In this document: one piece after another, positions 9,586 to 21,545 of the stretch | How positions within the stretch are numbered: the first letter of the stretch is position 1 | Layout: every line of letters begins with the position of its first letter | Source: Isoetes taiwanensis | Taxonomy: Eukaryota > Streptophyta > Lycopodiopsida > Isoetales > Isoetaceae | Reading direction: 5' to 3' | Assembly: GCA_021234155.1 (NCBI GenBank) | Contig: JAJEKV010000052.1 | Coordinates: forward strand, 3,500,197 to 3,564,196 | Length of the DNA: 64,000 nucleotides | Notes under the pieces: generated by a model | Database searches by the model: none | Seen by the model: the letters and a program-made list of their open reading frames with translations, nothing else | Told to the model about the DNA's origin: nothing | Position numbers and translations under genes: made by a program

Positions 9586-10363
9586 CTTTTGAAGTTTATG
9601 TTGTTTGATCATGCTATATTTATGCCAACAAAATCGCGCCAGGCGTGATTTGAACTACGAAAATCTAAGTTTTGTAGCCACTTGCTTGCCTTATTTATTG
9701 ATAAAGCAATAGTATTTCACTCTATAGATTTCGTAGTCGTCCATGATGGTATAAAATAATAAGCAATTTTCTACTTTTTATATTGCCAACATTCTGTCAT
9801 AATATGTAGCAAAATAACAGGGGGTTCCAGGGGGATTTGATATGGATATAATTCCTGAAACCATAGGCCATATCCATAAAGCAATTCAATGGGTTATTAT
9901 AAAAAAAACATAGATTTAAGATAAAAAATAGTCACGTTAGCTCACTGGTTAGATTGGTTAAAGTAGTCTTATTAGGACATTGAGTTATTTTGGTAGAGGT
10001 AGAGATTCGAGCTCTCGTATTTCATATTCTAAAACCTTAAGCGAATTCGTATAGAGGCTCGATATACCATCAAAACCTTAGGCAAACGCGTATTTGACAT
10101 CTCAAAATCATAGGCGCCCCCAGTCATAAATGAGCATAATCGAAATGAGAGGTGCCCAGAGGCTCCAACATACAGTCTGGGCCATAGGATTGACAGATCC
10201 GACGACTGTGGTAGTCCAGGGTGCACCTCGTTTAGAATATGGGTGATTTGCATCGAATTTTTGAATGCCGTTCAATTTCAACACAAAATGCATATTCCTA
10301 GGCCGAAAATGAACTCAGTGCAAAAGTGTGGTTAATTCAGTGTAGGATGTTATCATTTTAATA
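9586..10363. other. Unassigned AT-rich DNA with possible SINE
   Basis: There is no gene. At 9938-9948 TAGCTCACTGG resembles a polymerase III A box, and at 10004-10014 GATTCGAGCTC resembles a B box. The 66-bp spacing is compatible with a tRNA-derived SINE. There is no cloverleaf, no clear poly-A tail and no target duplication, so this is only a possibility. Confidence 0.3.
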
Positions 10364-12788
10364 CTAGTAATGGTGCCCAGCGTTGCTGGGCATAAATTTG
10401 GCCTGAGAATGTTTTGGCCGCAATTAGAAGAGCTTGCAGTAATAATCCAACTTGTATTACTTACTATTATAATAAAAACTTTTGAAAGCTTTAACAACGT
10501 TTTAAAAGAAATCTAGCTCCATGTTAGATAGTGATGCATCCGTATCTTTTGAGCTTTGAGTGGTGCTTGTTCATAGCAAGTCTGAGGGAGGAAATTGTTA
10601 AGTTGAGCATGTTTTCTCGGTATACATTCAGATCATACCTACCTCCTCAAAATGTTGTAGTGACACACTAATGTTGAAATATAATATGTGAATATTACGG
10701 GATTGCAAGATGAACACTAATAATGTCACTCTAGCAAAATTTAACATCATCTTACATTTGGATATTATAGTCCAAAAACTTTTCTACCCTTAAGCAAAGT
10801 TCAAAACCTGTTAATGATAGAACCAAGTCACTCTTCCATGCCATTGTGAACTCATGTTTTGTAATAGCATATGTCTAAATGCTCGAAAGTTCACACTTGA
10901 TAATACCATGCATTTGAACTACATTCTAGGTGATTTGTTGTGTGTAAAGCAATGTACCTTCTATTGTATTAAAACAATTATAAAATCCACCACAACAAAT
11001 TCACACATACAACAATTTCAATTAATTGTAATCTTGGTGCCTTGTTCCAATATTTTGCAACTATTCTACTCTAAAGAGACATGTGCCCACAATTATAAAA
11101 TCCACTACCACAAATTCACACATGCAACAATTTGAATTAATTGTAATCTTGAACAATCAATATGCAATAATACCTCAGAATTGTCTGTTTCTGTTTCAAA
11201 CTACTTACTGTGTTGGGCTGGTCGAGGATGTAACTGGCATTTGGGCCTCATACACATAGTGGGATGTCATACACTCGATAATCCGCCTTGCAGCATGGCA
11301 GTAAATGTGCAGTTAAACAACATCTTGAAAATGCATCCTTGGATACTCAAGCTTCGAGCTTTTTCTTATTTGGTCTAACAAACATCTTCTTCTTCTTCTG
11401 GCATCTAACAGAAGAATAGTCCTGGGTTTTGCCCTTCTAAAGCATTAACTTTGGGCATATGTGATTGTATAACTGTCATAAAGTCATAGTAAAAGCATAA
11501 CGTATTCACTTGCCCAATTCTTTGGGCATCTGTCTCTCCTCTCACATTCAGTAGGTAGTAGGACACGGAAAACATGTAAACATGAGAAAACCATAAGCAT
11601 CATATGGCTAAAAGACGATTTCACATATGGTGTTGGTTACAGGATGTTGTGATCCGCTAATTTCTTTCTCGCCATATTTTCTCCATCTATATCCATCATG
11701 AAAGTGAGATTCCGTCTCTTGTTACGAGTTTTCGGATTTTTCTGTAAAACGTTGAAGAATTACATTACTTTTAGCACGACCATTTCAATGAGATGCTTAC
11801 AAATTTGCAAATGTTTGCGAGACAATTGCATGTGCAAATGCGAGTCTTTGTCGAAAATGCTGAGAGAGCTTATTTAAAAATATTGCAAATCTAGAAAATG
11901 GGGTGATTCTGCAGAATGCAAACCTGCCATTACCATGTCTTAGGAAGCTTCGCATCAAACACCACTGTATGATAAATGTTGATGTCGTCAACACCATTTT
12001 TCCATAGCTTCATTGTTCTTTTGCTCATTTGTTCTGTGATCAATTGAAAGATCAGCTTGCCTTGCTAGCTCATTTAGAATTTTTGGTAGAACCCATCCAC
12101 AACCAATCAAAACCCTTCCAATCCAAGGTATCTGCAGCGATCATGCCATTTGGGATTATAGACTTTGTAATCGAACTAAAGCTCCATCATCACTTATTTA
12201 TGCTCCTCTTCTATTCATATTCTATTCTTGATGGGATGCTGAAGCATTTGCCTCAGTGGCCGAATTCATGCTACACTGGTCGGAATTAACATTACAATGG
12301 CAAATTGCTACTTTTCTTGTTCTTCAGTGCAAGGAAAATGACCTAAAACAATATGAAACAGAGGAAACAAAAACTTAGAACGTTCAAACCTGAATACCAT
12401 CATCAAGTAGACCACCCTCTGACTCACCATGCTCCTCCCTCTGGCTATAACATCGACATAGCCGGGCTTCTCTGCTCAAGCCCCGCAACCTTACGAAACC
12501 TAATCATTGCAAGCTACTTGTGGATATTTTGCATCAAACAGAAACCTAGAAATCCGCAATAAACTCTACGTGGTATCTTCAATAGAACAAAGGTTTGATC
12601 CATAACAAAGGTTTGGCCGGGATAGCGAAGAAAAGCGAGTAATGGCACCTCCAGGGAAGAAATAAGACCTCCTAATCATCAGGGATCTTGAGAAAAGATC
12701 GATCGCCTCTATAGTTGTAGAGCACCCTTTGGCTGGCAAAAATGGCAGGCCACATTTGCAAAATTAAAAACACGGCCACCGGATACCT
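10364..12788 (-). mobile_element. Helitron 3' end with unassigned body
   Basis: CTAG at 10364-10367 followed by TAATGGT and the hairpin GCCCAGCGTTGCTGGGC marks the 3' end of a minus-strand Helitron, with A before CTAG as required. The sequence just inside (GAATGTTTTGGCCGCA) resembles the matching part of the element at 15520. I could not find the 5' end (TC followed by a TATATTATAATG-like motif), so the right boundary is unknown and the span given is a maximum. The body contains no helicase and no recognised gene fragment. Confidence 0.55.
10974..11153. repeat. 117-bp tandem duplication
   Basis: The segment ACAATTATAAAATCCAC...AATTGTAATCTTG appears at about 10974-11033 and again at 11091-11149 with few differences. 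Confidence 0.75.
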
Positions 12789-13312
12789 CACTACAAAACC
12801 AAAGCCTGTTCACGGCGTCTATTACGGCGTCCGGGCGTCGATTTAACGTCGATGATCGGCGATCAAACGTCGATAAACGACGTCTATTTCGGCGTCGGGG
12901 CGTCGATAAACGACATTTATCGCGTCGCTATCGGCGCCGCAACAGCGGCGTCTTTAAGCGGCGACGGCGCGTCGTTCAACGCCGTTGCGTACATTGGGGT
13001 CGACACGCGGCGACGCTGCTGAGTGGCCCCGGTGGCCGGCCGGTGGCGTGGCGGATGACTCGGGTAACGTCGTTCAACGGCGAAAAGTACGATCATCATG
13101 TCCGGGTCTGGCGTTGGCGTTGCCGGTAGCGTGGCTGACGTGGGCACCCGCGTGTGAAACGTCGTTCAACGGCGTTGTCGGGCGTAATTGTCACCGTTCG
13201 CTGGCGTGGTATGCCGCTGCTGGCGGCTCCGGCGCCACCTTGATTAACGTCGTTCAACGACGTTGCTGACGTGGCGGCCACGCAGACAACGTCGTTCAAC
13301 GACGATTAAGGA
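12789..13312 (+). mobile_element. CACTA element terminus and subterminal repeats
   Basis: CACTACAAAACC starts at about 12791 and is followed by half a kilobase of GC-rich short repeats built on AACGTCGTTCAACGACG and related CGTCGATAAACGACG motifs, many of them palindromic. CACTA termini followed by dense subterminal transposase-binding repeats are diagnostic of this superfamily. The complementary motif (CGTCGTTGAACGACGT) occurs in inverted orientation at 22427-22525, as expected for the opposite end of the same element. Confidence 0.7.
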
Positions 13313-13595
13313 ATTTTGATAAAAAAAAAATATTTATTTAATATTATTCAATATGATTTAACGGACAGTTAATATTCATATTCAAAATTAACAAATATTT
13401 AATATAAATAAATATTTAGTAATATTTATTAATATTAATATTATCAATAATATTAATAGTATTAATAAATATTAAATATGAACAAAATAAATCGAGAATA
13501 AATATTTAAAAATTTAAAAATTCGAAAAATAGAAACAAATATTGATTAAATTATATTAGTATTCAGTATCATGGTAGATAAGCATTATTGTTTAA
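13313..13595. other. AT-rich spacer
   Basis: This stretch is almost pure A/T, with repeated AATATTTA and TTAATATT motifs, between the CACTA subterminal repeats and the Helitron insertion point. No gene is present. Confidence 0.6.
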
Positions 13596-15517
13596 CTAGT
13601 AATGGTACCCAGCCTTGCTGGGCATAAATTAGGAACCTTTAATTTCTTTCTTTTTTTATTCTCCCTTTTTTTTTCTAACCCCCTTCTCCCTCCCTTTGCC
13701 TTCCCTTTCCCCTTCCCCTTTTTTTCTTTCTCTTTTTCTTATCAGCTTTTTCCCTTTCTTTTTATCTTTCCCCGCTCTTCCCATTTTTCCACTACTCTCT
13801 TTCCCTTTCCTTTTCCCCTTCCTCTTCCTTTTCCTTTTCCTTTTCTCTTTCCCGTTTCTCATGCATTTTTTTCGTTCTCTTTTGCTTACCTTTTCATGTG
13901 CCCTTTTCTTCTTTTCCCCACCGTCTTCCTCTTGATCACGTGCCCTTTTCCCCATCTCTTTTCCCATTTCTCTCTCCTCTTTTCCTCATGCTCTTTTTGT
14001 TTTCCCTTCTCCTTTTTCCGCTTCCCTTTTCCTTTCAACTTTCCATTCCCTTTTCATACATTCCCCACCCTTTTGCTTTGCGATGTTCCCTTTTTCCCTT
14101 TCCTTTCTCTTTCCCCTTCCTTTACATTTTCCCTTTCCCGTTCCCTTTCGTTTTTCATATGCCTCTTTCCATTCCCTTTTCTCAATCTTTTTTATGTACC
14201 CTTTTTCCTTCTTTCCCCATCCTCTTCCCCTTTTTCCCCTTTCCACTTTCTCCTTTCTTGTTTGTTTTTTCTTTTCCCTTTCCCATACTCTTTTTCCCTT
14301 TCTTTTTTCTATTTCCTCACCCTTTCCCTCTTCCCTTTTTTCTCGTGCCCTTTTCTCCTTCCTCTTTTCCTCTTTTCCTATTCCTTGCTCCCTACCCTTT
14401 GTCTATTCTACTTTCCCCCCACCTTTTTCCTCATTTTTCCATTCTTTCCCTCTTCCTTTTTCTCGATGCTCTTTTTGCTTTCCTTTTTCTCTTTCTTCAC
14501 CCTTCCTCTTTTCCCTTTTTTTCACGCCCTTTCCTTTTTTCTCTTTCTCTCGTTCCCTTTTCCCAAGATCTCTTTTTCCCTTTTCCCCCTCTCTTTTCCT
14601 TTTTACTTTTCTTTTTCCCATAGACTTTGCAACCTTTTCTTATTTTCCCTTACCTTTTTCTCCTTTTCTCACCTTTACTTCTTACCCTTCTCGCGGTGCT
14701 CTTTTTCCGTTCCCTTTCCCCCTCGCCTATTCTATTCCTTTTTCTATTTTCTTTTATCTTTCCATTCCTCTTACCTTTCTTTTATTCCTTTTCCCTTTTC
14801 CCTTTTCCCTTTCCCTTTTCCCTTTTCCCTTTCATCGTTGTTCCTTTTCCCTTCCCCTCTTCCTTTTCCCTTTTCCCTTTTCCCTTTCATCGTTTTTCCT
14901 TTTCCCTTCCCCTTTTCCTTTTCATTTTCCCTTTTCCCTTTTTTCCCTTTCATCGTTTTTCCCTTTTCCCTTCCCTTTTCCTTTTCCCTTTTTCCTTTTC
15001 CCTTTCATCATTTTCATTTTCCTTTTCCATTTCCCTTTTCCGTTTCCCTTTTCCGTTTTCCCTTTCATCGTTTTCCCTTTTCCCGTCCCCTTTTCCTTTT
15101 CCCTTTTCCTTTTCCTTTTTCCTTTTCCGTTTCCCTTTTCCCTTTCATCTTTTTCCTTTTCCCTTCCCTTTTCCTTTTACCTTTTCCCTTTCATCGTTTT
15201 CCCTTTTCCCTTTTCCCTTTCATCGTTTTCCTTTTCCCTTCCCCCTTTTCCGTTTCCCTTTTCCTTTTTCCTTTCATCGTTTTTTCCTTTTCCCTTCCCC
15301 TTCCCCTTTTCCCTTTCCCTTTCCTTTCCCTTTCCCTTTCCCTTTCCCTTTCCCTTTCCCTTTCCCTTTCCCTTTTCCTTTTCCCTTTCATATTGAAGCC
15401 ATAGTCAAGATGAAATTTTAGTTGAAGACACGCACACATCATCTCCACCATTGGTCAATCAAATCCTCGACCGTCCGATTTAGGGTGCGGTCCATTACAC
15501 AACATTATAATATAAGA
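13596..15517 (-). mobile_element. Helitron with polypyrimidine body (1922 bp)
   Basis: The minus strand begins TCTTATATTATAATGTT at 15517 and ends with the hairpin CCCAGC-AAG-GCTGGG, then ACCATTA and CTAG at 13596. A precedes and T follows on the element strand, the canonical Helitron insertion pattern. Between a 120-bp 5' leader and the 3' end lies about 1.7 kb of purines on the element strand, such as (GGGAAA)n. Frames of up to 600 codons run through it because C/T-only DNA has no stop codons on the plus strand; they are not genes. There is no Rep/helicase, so it is non-autonomous. A diverged inverted copy lies at 50474-52368. Confidence 0.9.
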
Positions 15518-15519
15518 TA

Positions 15520-17275
15520 CTAGTAATGGTACCCAGCGTTGCTGGGCGTAAGTTGAGAGCCTCTAAATGTTTTGGGCTGCAGTGGGAAAAGCCCTATCCC
15601 TTTCCTTTTCTCTTTCCCTTTTGCTCTATCCTATATTTCACTTTTTCTTATTTTATCTACACTTTTTTTTTTCTTTTCCCGTCTTTCCGTTTTCTTTTGC
15701 TTCTTTTCCCTCTTTCTTTTTCCCGGTAACCTTTTTCCCTTCCCTTTTCCTCCTTTCCCCACCCTTTCCTTCTCCGTTTCTATGCCATTTTTCCTTTCGC
15801 TTCACCTTTTTCCATGCCTCCTCTTTTCCCCATCCTTTTTCCATGGCTTCCCTTTTCCTCAACCTTTTACTCTTTCGTTTTTTTCCGTGCCTATTTTCCC
15901 CTCTTTTCCTCCTTTCCCACCCTTCCCTCTTCTTTTTTCTGGGTGCCCTTTTCTCCCCATGCCTTTTTTACCTTCCCTTTTCCCATCTCTTCAACCTTTC
16001 CCTCTTTTCCTTTTCGCTTCTCTTTTCCCATTTTTCTCTTTTCCTTTTTCCCTTGCCCTCTCTCATTTTTCCCCTTTTTTCTTTCTTTTTTCTTTTCCCA
16101 TGCCTTTTTCCCTTCCCTTTTCCTTTTCCCATTTTTTCCGTGCTTCCCTTTTCCTCTTTTTCCCAGCCTTTTCCTCTTTTTTTCACCCTTTTTCTCTTCC
16201 CCTTTTCCCTTCTTTTCCCCCTTCCCTTTTCTTTTCCTTTTCCCATGTCCTTTTCTCTTCCCCTTCCCCGCTCTCCCGCTTCCCTTCCCTTTTCCCTTTC
16301 CCTTTTTCTTCCGTTCCCTTTTCCTGATGGATTTTTTTTTATTTTTCTCCTTTCATGATCCTTTCCTCGTGCCCTTTTTCCGTCCTTTCCTTTTCGTTTT
16401 CCCATGCCTTTCGCACATTTGTTTTCTCATCTTATTTTCCTATACCTATTTTCCTCTTTTCCCCATCCTTTCTCTCTTCCCCCCCTTTTTTTCCCTTTTC
16501 TTTTTTCCCTTTCACCATTTTTCTCTTCTCATGCCCTTTCCCCCTTTCCTTTTCTTGTGTCCCTTTTTCTCTTAGGTTCCCTTTCCCGCTTTTCCCTTTC
16601 ATTTTTCTTTCTTCTCACTTTCCTTTTTTTCCTTCCCTTTTCCCCATCCCTTTCTTGTTCCCCCTTTTCCCTCCCCTCTTCCTCATTTTCTCAACCTTTC
16701 ACTCTTCCTCTTTTCTCAATGCAATTTTTCCCTTCCTTTTCCCTCTCTCTTTTTCTTTTCCCTTTTGCTTTTTCCATGCCATTTTTTCCTTTTTTTTTTA
16801 AACGCTTCTCTTTTTCTCCCTTTTCTCATGCTCTTTTATTTCCTCCCTTTTTCCCATGCTTTTTTTCTCCTCCCTTTCCCCCTTTCTTCAACTTTTCTCT
16901 CTTTCTTTTTTCCCGTGCCCTTTCCTCTTCCCTTTTCCCTCGTGCCCTTTTCCCAGTTTTCTTTTCCCCCTCCCTGTTTCTTTCTTCTTTCCCTTTTCCT
17001 TTTTTCATGCCTTTTTCTCTTCTCTTATCTCCACCATTTTTCCTTTTCCTTTTCTCCTTTTTCCTGTGCCTTTTTGCCCTTCACATTTCTCTTTTCTCTT
17101 CCCTTTTTCGCCTTCTCCTTTACCCTTTCCCCTTAAAAGATCAAAGAATGACTAATCACGGTGGTGGTAAGTCGTGCAATAAATCTCGGCCTTCAGATGC
17201 ACCCAGATGATCTCGACCATTCAAATTAGGGCTTGATCCAATCCAAGAATTACGGTATAACATTATAATATAAGA
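15520..17275 (-). mobile_element. Second polypyrimidine Helitron abutting the first (1756 bp)
   Basis: The 3' end is at 15520-15523 (CTAG, then GGTACCCAGCGTTGCTGGGC on the plus strand) and the 5' end is at 17275 (TCTTATATTATAATG on the minus strand). Only the two bases TA separate it from the neighbouring Helitron. The body is again purine on the element strand but of different sequence, with interspersed ATG/CATGCC motifs. It is non-autonomous, and the open frames within it are compositional. Confidence 0.9.
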
Positions 17276-17935
17276 TGTAATTAAATGTTTAATAAATCTA
17301 AGAATAAAAAAATAGAATCGAGCATAAAATTAACATAACAAAAAAATCACAAATAATAAGAACAAAGCATAAAAAATTTAAATTGAATTCAATTAATATA
17401 TTTCACAATGTAATTTGCACATTACAAAATATATTAAGTCTTTAGTTGTTGCTCTCTTCTTCTTCTTCTTCTTCATTGGCCGTCTTCATTTACCGCATTA
17501 TATTGTATCGCGAACAATTAGTTCATTGTAGTCACAAATAATTATCTAATGAATGATACACACTTCATCCCCCCCCTTTCACGCCAGCATGTATGTCGCT
17601 GATGGCGCATATGATCGCTTTGTTTGAAGGCCCTTTCGCGTTCATCTTTAGCAGCCGGGCGACCAGCAAATGACGCCTATTGAGAATGAGCACCAAAACT
17701 AATGTTAGTGTTCAACTCGAGAACCTACATTATAAACCAAATTTATACTTACAAATAGCTTATCCAGAAAGCCATAACCGCCCGGACCAGGTCTTATTGG
17801 CACTATGGTCGCCCACTTGCCGTCATTACCTCGCGTCCAGTAGCTGCCTTTGTTCTAGCTTCCCTTTCTTTGATAATATGTTGGCCTTCAAACACTACAA
17901 TGCAATACAAGGACTTAGTCCACATGGCATCATCT
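17276..17935. other. CACTA interior without recognised gene
   Basis: An AT-rich segment to about 17450 is followed by (CTT)n at 17456-17473 and mixed sequence. An 85-codon plus-strand frame at 17680-17937 has no family resemblance and overlaps the start of the minus-strand gene's last exon, so it is not called. Confidence 0.35.
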
Positions 17936-18384
17936 AATTATACGACTCATGGGAGAGATGATGTACTTGAAATGCCTCATTAGTCAACCAGATAGGCTGT
18001 GCCACTTCCTCTATCGAGACTCCTGTAGCTTTGGCAAGAGCTTTCAGCTGCTTCTTCTGATTACCTCTGCAAAATATAAATAAAATATGAGTACAATGAG
18101 GTTATAATGAAGAACGAAAGAGCCTAATACCTGGTGGCTTTAACATGTTTACCCTGCTTTGAACAAACCTCCCTCCATGAGATCTCTCCTGACTTGAGCT
18201 CGGGATATTCTGCTTCTAAAAGCTCCTTGATCCTCTCTTTTTCCTCATCATAGGCTCCCGAGTTCCATTCACCCTTGTGGACGTTATGGCAAACGCTATT
18301 TGTGACACTATTAGCCATCTTCCAAAAATTGTCGCCATCTGCGGTCTTTGTGGCGGCAACTCTTGCTACTACACTCAACATCGA
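17936..18384 (-). CDS. Two 3' exons of an unknown spliced gene
   Basis: On the minus strand an exon at about 18384-18129 encodes a hydrophilic segment (DGDNFWKMANSVTNS, EEKERIKELLEAEYPELK, EISWREVCSKQGKHVKATR) and ends exactly at a GTATTAGG donor. After an intron of about 60 bp with a TTTTGCAG acceptor, a second exon at 18068-17936 continues in frame. It encodes GNQKKQLKALAKATGVSIEEV and QPIWLTNEAF and ends in a TAG. The splice sites and continuous frame argue for a real gene. The protein is lysine- and glutamate-rich with helical heptads. I do not recognise it; a transposon-encoded accessory protein is one possibility. The next upstream exon is probably the frame at 18558-18884, but the joining phase does not fit perfectly. 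Confidence 0.45.
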
Positions 18385-18436
18385 CTAACATATGAATATG
18401 TGTTAGTGAACAAAAAAGGCATAATTCAAGATGAAC

Positions 18437-18884
18437 TCACTCATATTGAAAGAGATGCCTTCGTGGAGGTGGTGCGGGTGGTGCACGATCTTTATGAGCT
18501 TGAAGAGAAGAGTGCGTCCACTCCGGCGTAAGCGACGGTCGGCTCCTGCCGTGGGGTTCATTCTCCTGCGTGCTCGGGAACGGGCCCAAGATTGAATTCT
18601 GAAGGAGTGTATGAGCTATGACGTGGAGGGTCATGGGGCGGACCTCCGCCTACTTTGTTCCTTGACGGGCGGCGCAATGTCCATTCGGGCGGGCGACATC
18701 GGTGCAAGGCATTCCACCTATCTTTCGGGTTATCGCCTCGTTGATATCTCGAGGTTCCCTGCTCTTCGTCTTCCTCGCGGATCACGAGGTCCTTTCCGTC
18801 TCTTCGCCGGTGGTGAGAAGAAGATCCGCCCATAACCACACGACGGCCGAACATTATGCATAGGAAAAGAAGGACGAACCGCAT
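18437..18884 (-). CDS. Probable 5' exon of the same unknown gene
   Basis: A 108-codon minus-strand frame contains MGGSSSHHRRRDGKDLVIR and continues through EEDEEQGTSRYQRGD, an Arg/Pro-rich low-complexity segment, to PSEFNLGPVPEHAGE. An overlapping frame carries on to a GTGAGT donor near 18446. It lies directly upstream of the next exon at 18384, whose acceptor is ATGTTAG. The composition (His/Arg-rich, acidic patch, disordered) fits an N-terminal tail. The frame shift needed to join them could be a sequence error or a wrong splice choice. Confidence 0.3.
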
Positions 18885-19447
18885 TTACACGCTACATTTA
18901 AAAACATTAGAGCGTTAAAATAAATGGTTAACTTACATTTTATCCTAGAAAAAATCCATACCAAATCCACACAATGGTGGAGGTGGCGGTGGTGGCGAGC
19001 TAAACCCGAAGCGACCAACTTCGCCTCTTAAAGGCCTTTGCGGGTTTAGGGATGTCAATAAGGCTACCAAACCCACGCGAGAAGTAAAGTTGTGAACAAT
19101 AGATATGCCATCGTCGCAGCATCCCATGGTTCTTTGGACATGTGCAAAAACTTACAAGTTATTTATATGGAGGCGATGAATAACATAGTAGGAAAGCAAC
19201 AAATGTTAGCAACATGGGAAGTTCATTACAAAACATTGGGATTTGAATAATTAAAAGTGTCTTTATATATTTGGTTATTAGACAATTAAAAAATTTAATA
19301 CTCTTAAACATGGCAAGATATACAATATTGTATTCATTATTTGAGTTGTGACAACAACAATTTTGACATCTCAAGGCATCCATGCACTTCATGTGTCGTC
19401 TTTGTCTCACAACCATGGTAGAAGATATTCCAACACTTTGTAAGGCT

Positions 19448-20593
19448 TCAACAACCCGAGGAAGCTTTGGGTCGGATGAGAATCACGTCTTCACGTAGGC
19501 ACATCATTCTTGTTTTTTGCTCCTCCAACTTGTCAAGACGTCGTTGGTACATATGGGTTGGATTAATCCATTGGGCATTGTTGTTATTATTAAACCACTC
19601 CATTCGTCGCATAGCTTGCACGAAATCCAGAAGCATCTCATAAATATATCCCAATGCATAGACATCATGAATTTCGTGTCCCCATACACGATCATCATCC
19701 TTTGATTTCTCAAAACGGTTTCCTCTAACCATGGATATTTTGCTTGTCCATCCAGAAAGTAAGCACCGACACTTCAACAAGGGACGACGCTCTTTGGCGT
19801 AAAAATGAATTGCATTGTCCCAATCACCAATGGCCACCCACACATTTTGGTACTCATCATCAAAATGTAATTTGACTCTCTTGCAATTAAGCTTTGTGTG
19901 AGTGAAGTGGCCTTTGTGGATCTCAACGACACCTTCTGCTAGGGCAAGAGCTATCTCTGGAACATACTGATATACAACTCGCATTTTGCTCCTAAGTTCA
20001 GCGCCTATGTGTTTGTCAGTTCTTCTTGGCGCTCTAGCAATTGCATTTGACCATCTTCTAAAACGTGACAAGTTATTAGGTAAATAGTCAAACAAGTGTG
20101 CAAGTGTCTCTCCATTCATGAAAGGTAGAATCACCATTAGCCCTATGGTATCCCCACTAGAGCTAGCAACTTCATATGCAAGTCCAATGGATGTAGCCAA
20201 AGCGGGATGCGGGCTCTTGAAGCGTATGTATCTTTTGAGCCATCTCATGCGTCTACGCCCTATCTTTGCCCTTGAAAACCCATCCCTTTGTATAGCTCAT
20301 CATCTTGGAAGTGTTGTGTTCCGTTGATCTTGATTTGATCGCATGCGATGTGTTGGTTTTTCTCCTCAATAAAAGCATTATCACATCCACGGCCTCTACG
20401 GGCATGGGATCAACAAAGATTGATATGTGATTCTCCAAAGAAAAGTGGGCCTTGCTAGGCCTCGCTCCACTAGAGCTTCCCCACGATGCAAAGCATTTTT
20501 AATTACCTCCAACCGGCGTGCATTGAGATCCGCAATGATGTTCTTGTGATCACGACGCGTCGCTTCTTTGAGGAATTCCATGAAGCTACCCAT
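19448..20593 (-). pseudogene. Decayed protein-kinase-like gene
   Basis: The main frame (20248-19448, 266 codons) has the layout of a protein kinase. It opens with an N-lobe stretch HPALATSIGLAYEV, then a hinge-like GLMVILPFMNGETLAHLF. The helix E and catalytic loop follow as IALALAEGVVEIHKGHFTHTK, where kinases have HRDLKPEN. Next come VWVAIGDWDNA in place of DFG, and EIHDVYALGYIYEMLLD matching helix F (normally DVYSFGVVLLE). The catalytic Asp and the DFG motif are not intact, so activity is unlikely. Upstream, frames at 20593-20396 (FMEFLKEATRRDHKNIIADLNARR) and 20438-20253 continue the same protein with shifts. It could be a host-gene fragment carried by the CACTA element or a decayed pseudokinase family member. 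Confidence 0.55.
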
Positions 20594-21200
20594 TCCTTGA
20601 CACGAGCCTCGGCATTGGGACTTTTAAGCCGCAGACCGATGCTTCAAACATGTCTTGGGTTCATCCATGGGGTTTCCAATCATTGGCTTTACATGTGTGT
20701 CAAGGAGAGAAGTCAACATTTCTTCTTGACCGCCATTTTTGTGCTAACTCAAATTGGCACTTCCTTTTCACATGTCCGACAAAATGGTCGACACGTTGAC
20801 CGGTTTGCATCTCCGGTCCGGGACTTTCGTTAGCACATATCTCATTTATGACCATCGTCTAATCTCACTAATCATTAGTGTCTTCACGGTCGGGGCCATA
20901 CCTACAAACCAATTTAGATTCATTAATCTTGCTTTGTGACTTTTTCAAACCTTCATTATGAATCTTTACCTACTTTCTTAAGAGTTAGTTTCCTTTTAAT
21001 TTTTTTTTTTTTAAAAAACCAACTATTTAAATTTTTCTTGCTCTTAACCACTCCACATCGTTGTTTCTTTGACATCCCTAACATCTTTAAAAACAACATT
21101 CTTAACTAGAAACCCGAAAATCAATAATGCAATTTTTTCAAAAACCCCGCCCTTGTCCAATCCAGTAAAGATTTCTATTTATTGATATATTAATAAAAAA
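20594..21200. other. Unassigned DNA upstream of the kinase-like gene
   Basis: The start contains short frames on both strands that may be an upstream exon of the kinase-like gene. From 20990 on it is AT-rich with T and A runs. Nothing is recognisable. Confidence 0.35.
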
Positions 21201-21210
21201 AAATAAACAA

Positions 21211-21545
21211 AAGAGTAGGCGGTGAGCTTGGACCCGAACACCTAGTCTTCTCCACTCAAGGCGGAGAGCCGACCATGCCCTTGTCCAAGTCTCCCCAAAT
21301 TTTTCTAAACTAAATACATTAATCAATAAAATTACAAGAGTAAGCGGTGAGTTTGGACCGGAACACCTAGTCTTCTCCACTCAAGGCGGAGCCGACCATG
21401 CCCTTGTCCAAGTCTCCCCAATTTTTTATAAACTAAATAAATTAATAAATAAAATTAAAAGAGTAAACGGTGAGCTTGGACCCGGAACACCTAGTCTTCT
21501 CCACTCAAAGCGGGCCGACCATGCCCTTTGTCCAAGTCTCCCCAA
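21211..21545. repeat. Three tandem copies of a 124-bp unit
   Basis: GCGGTGAG-CTTGGACC...CTTCTCCACTCAAGGCGG...CATGCCCTTGTCCAAGTCTCCCCAA recurs at about 21219, 21344 and 21468 (periods 125 and 124). A related core in the opposite orientation occurs three times at 60005-60270. Confidence 0.85.

Noticed and set aside
9936-10016. tRNA gene
   Set aside because: Only A- and B-box-like stretches are present; no acceptor or anticodon stem can be formed.
13602-15421. Very long open frames (up to 600 codons, Phe/Pro/Leu/Ser only)
   Set aside because: They run through C/T-only DNA in a Helitron, where no plus-strand stop codon is possible. All three frames are open and there is no domain.
15567-17210. 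Further long Phe/Pro/Leu/Ser frames
   Set aside because: Same compositional artefact in the second Helitron; they overlap in several frames with equal quality.
17680-17937. 85-codon plus-strand frame
   Set aside because: It has no family resemblance, and its end abuts the last exon of the better supported minus-strand gene.
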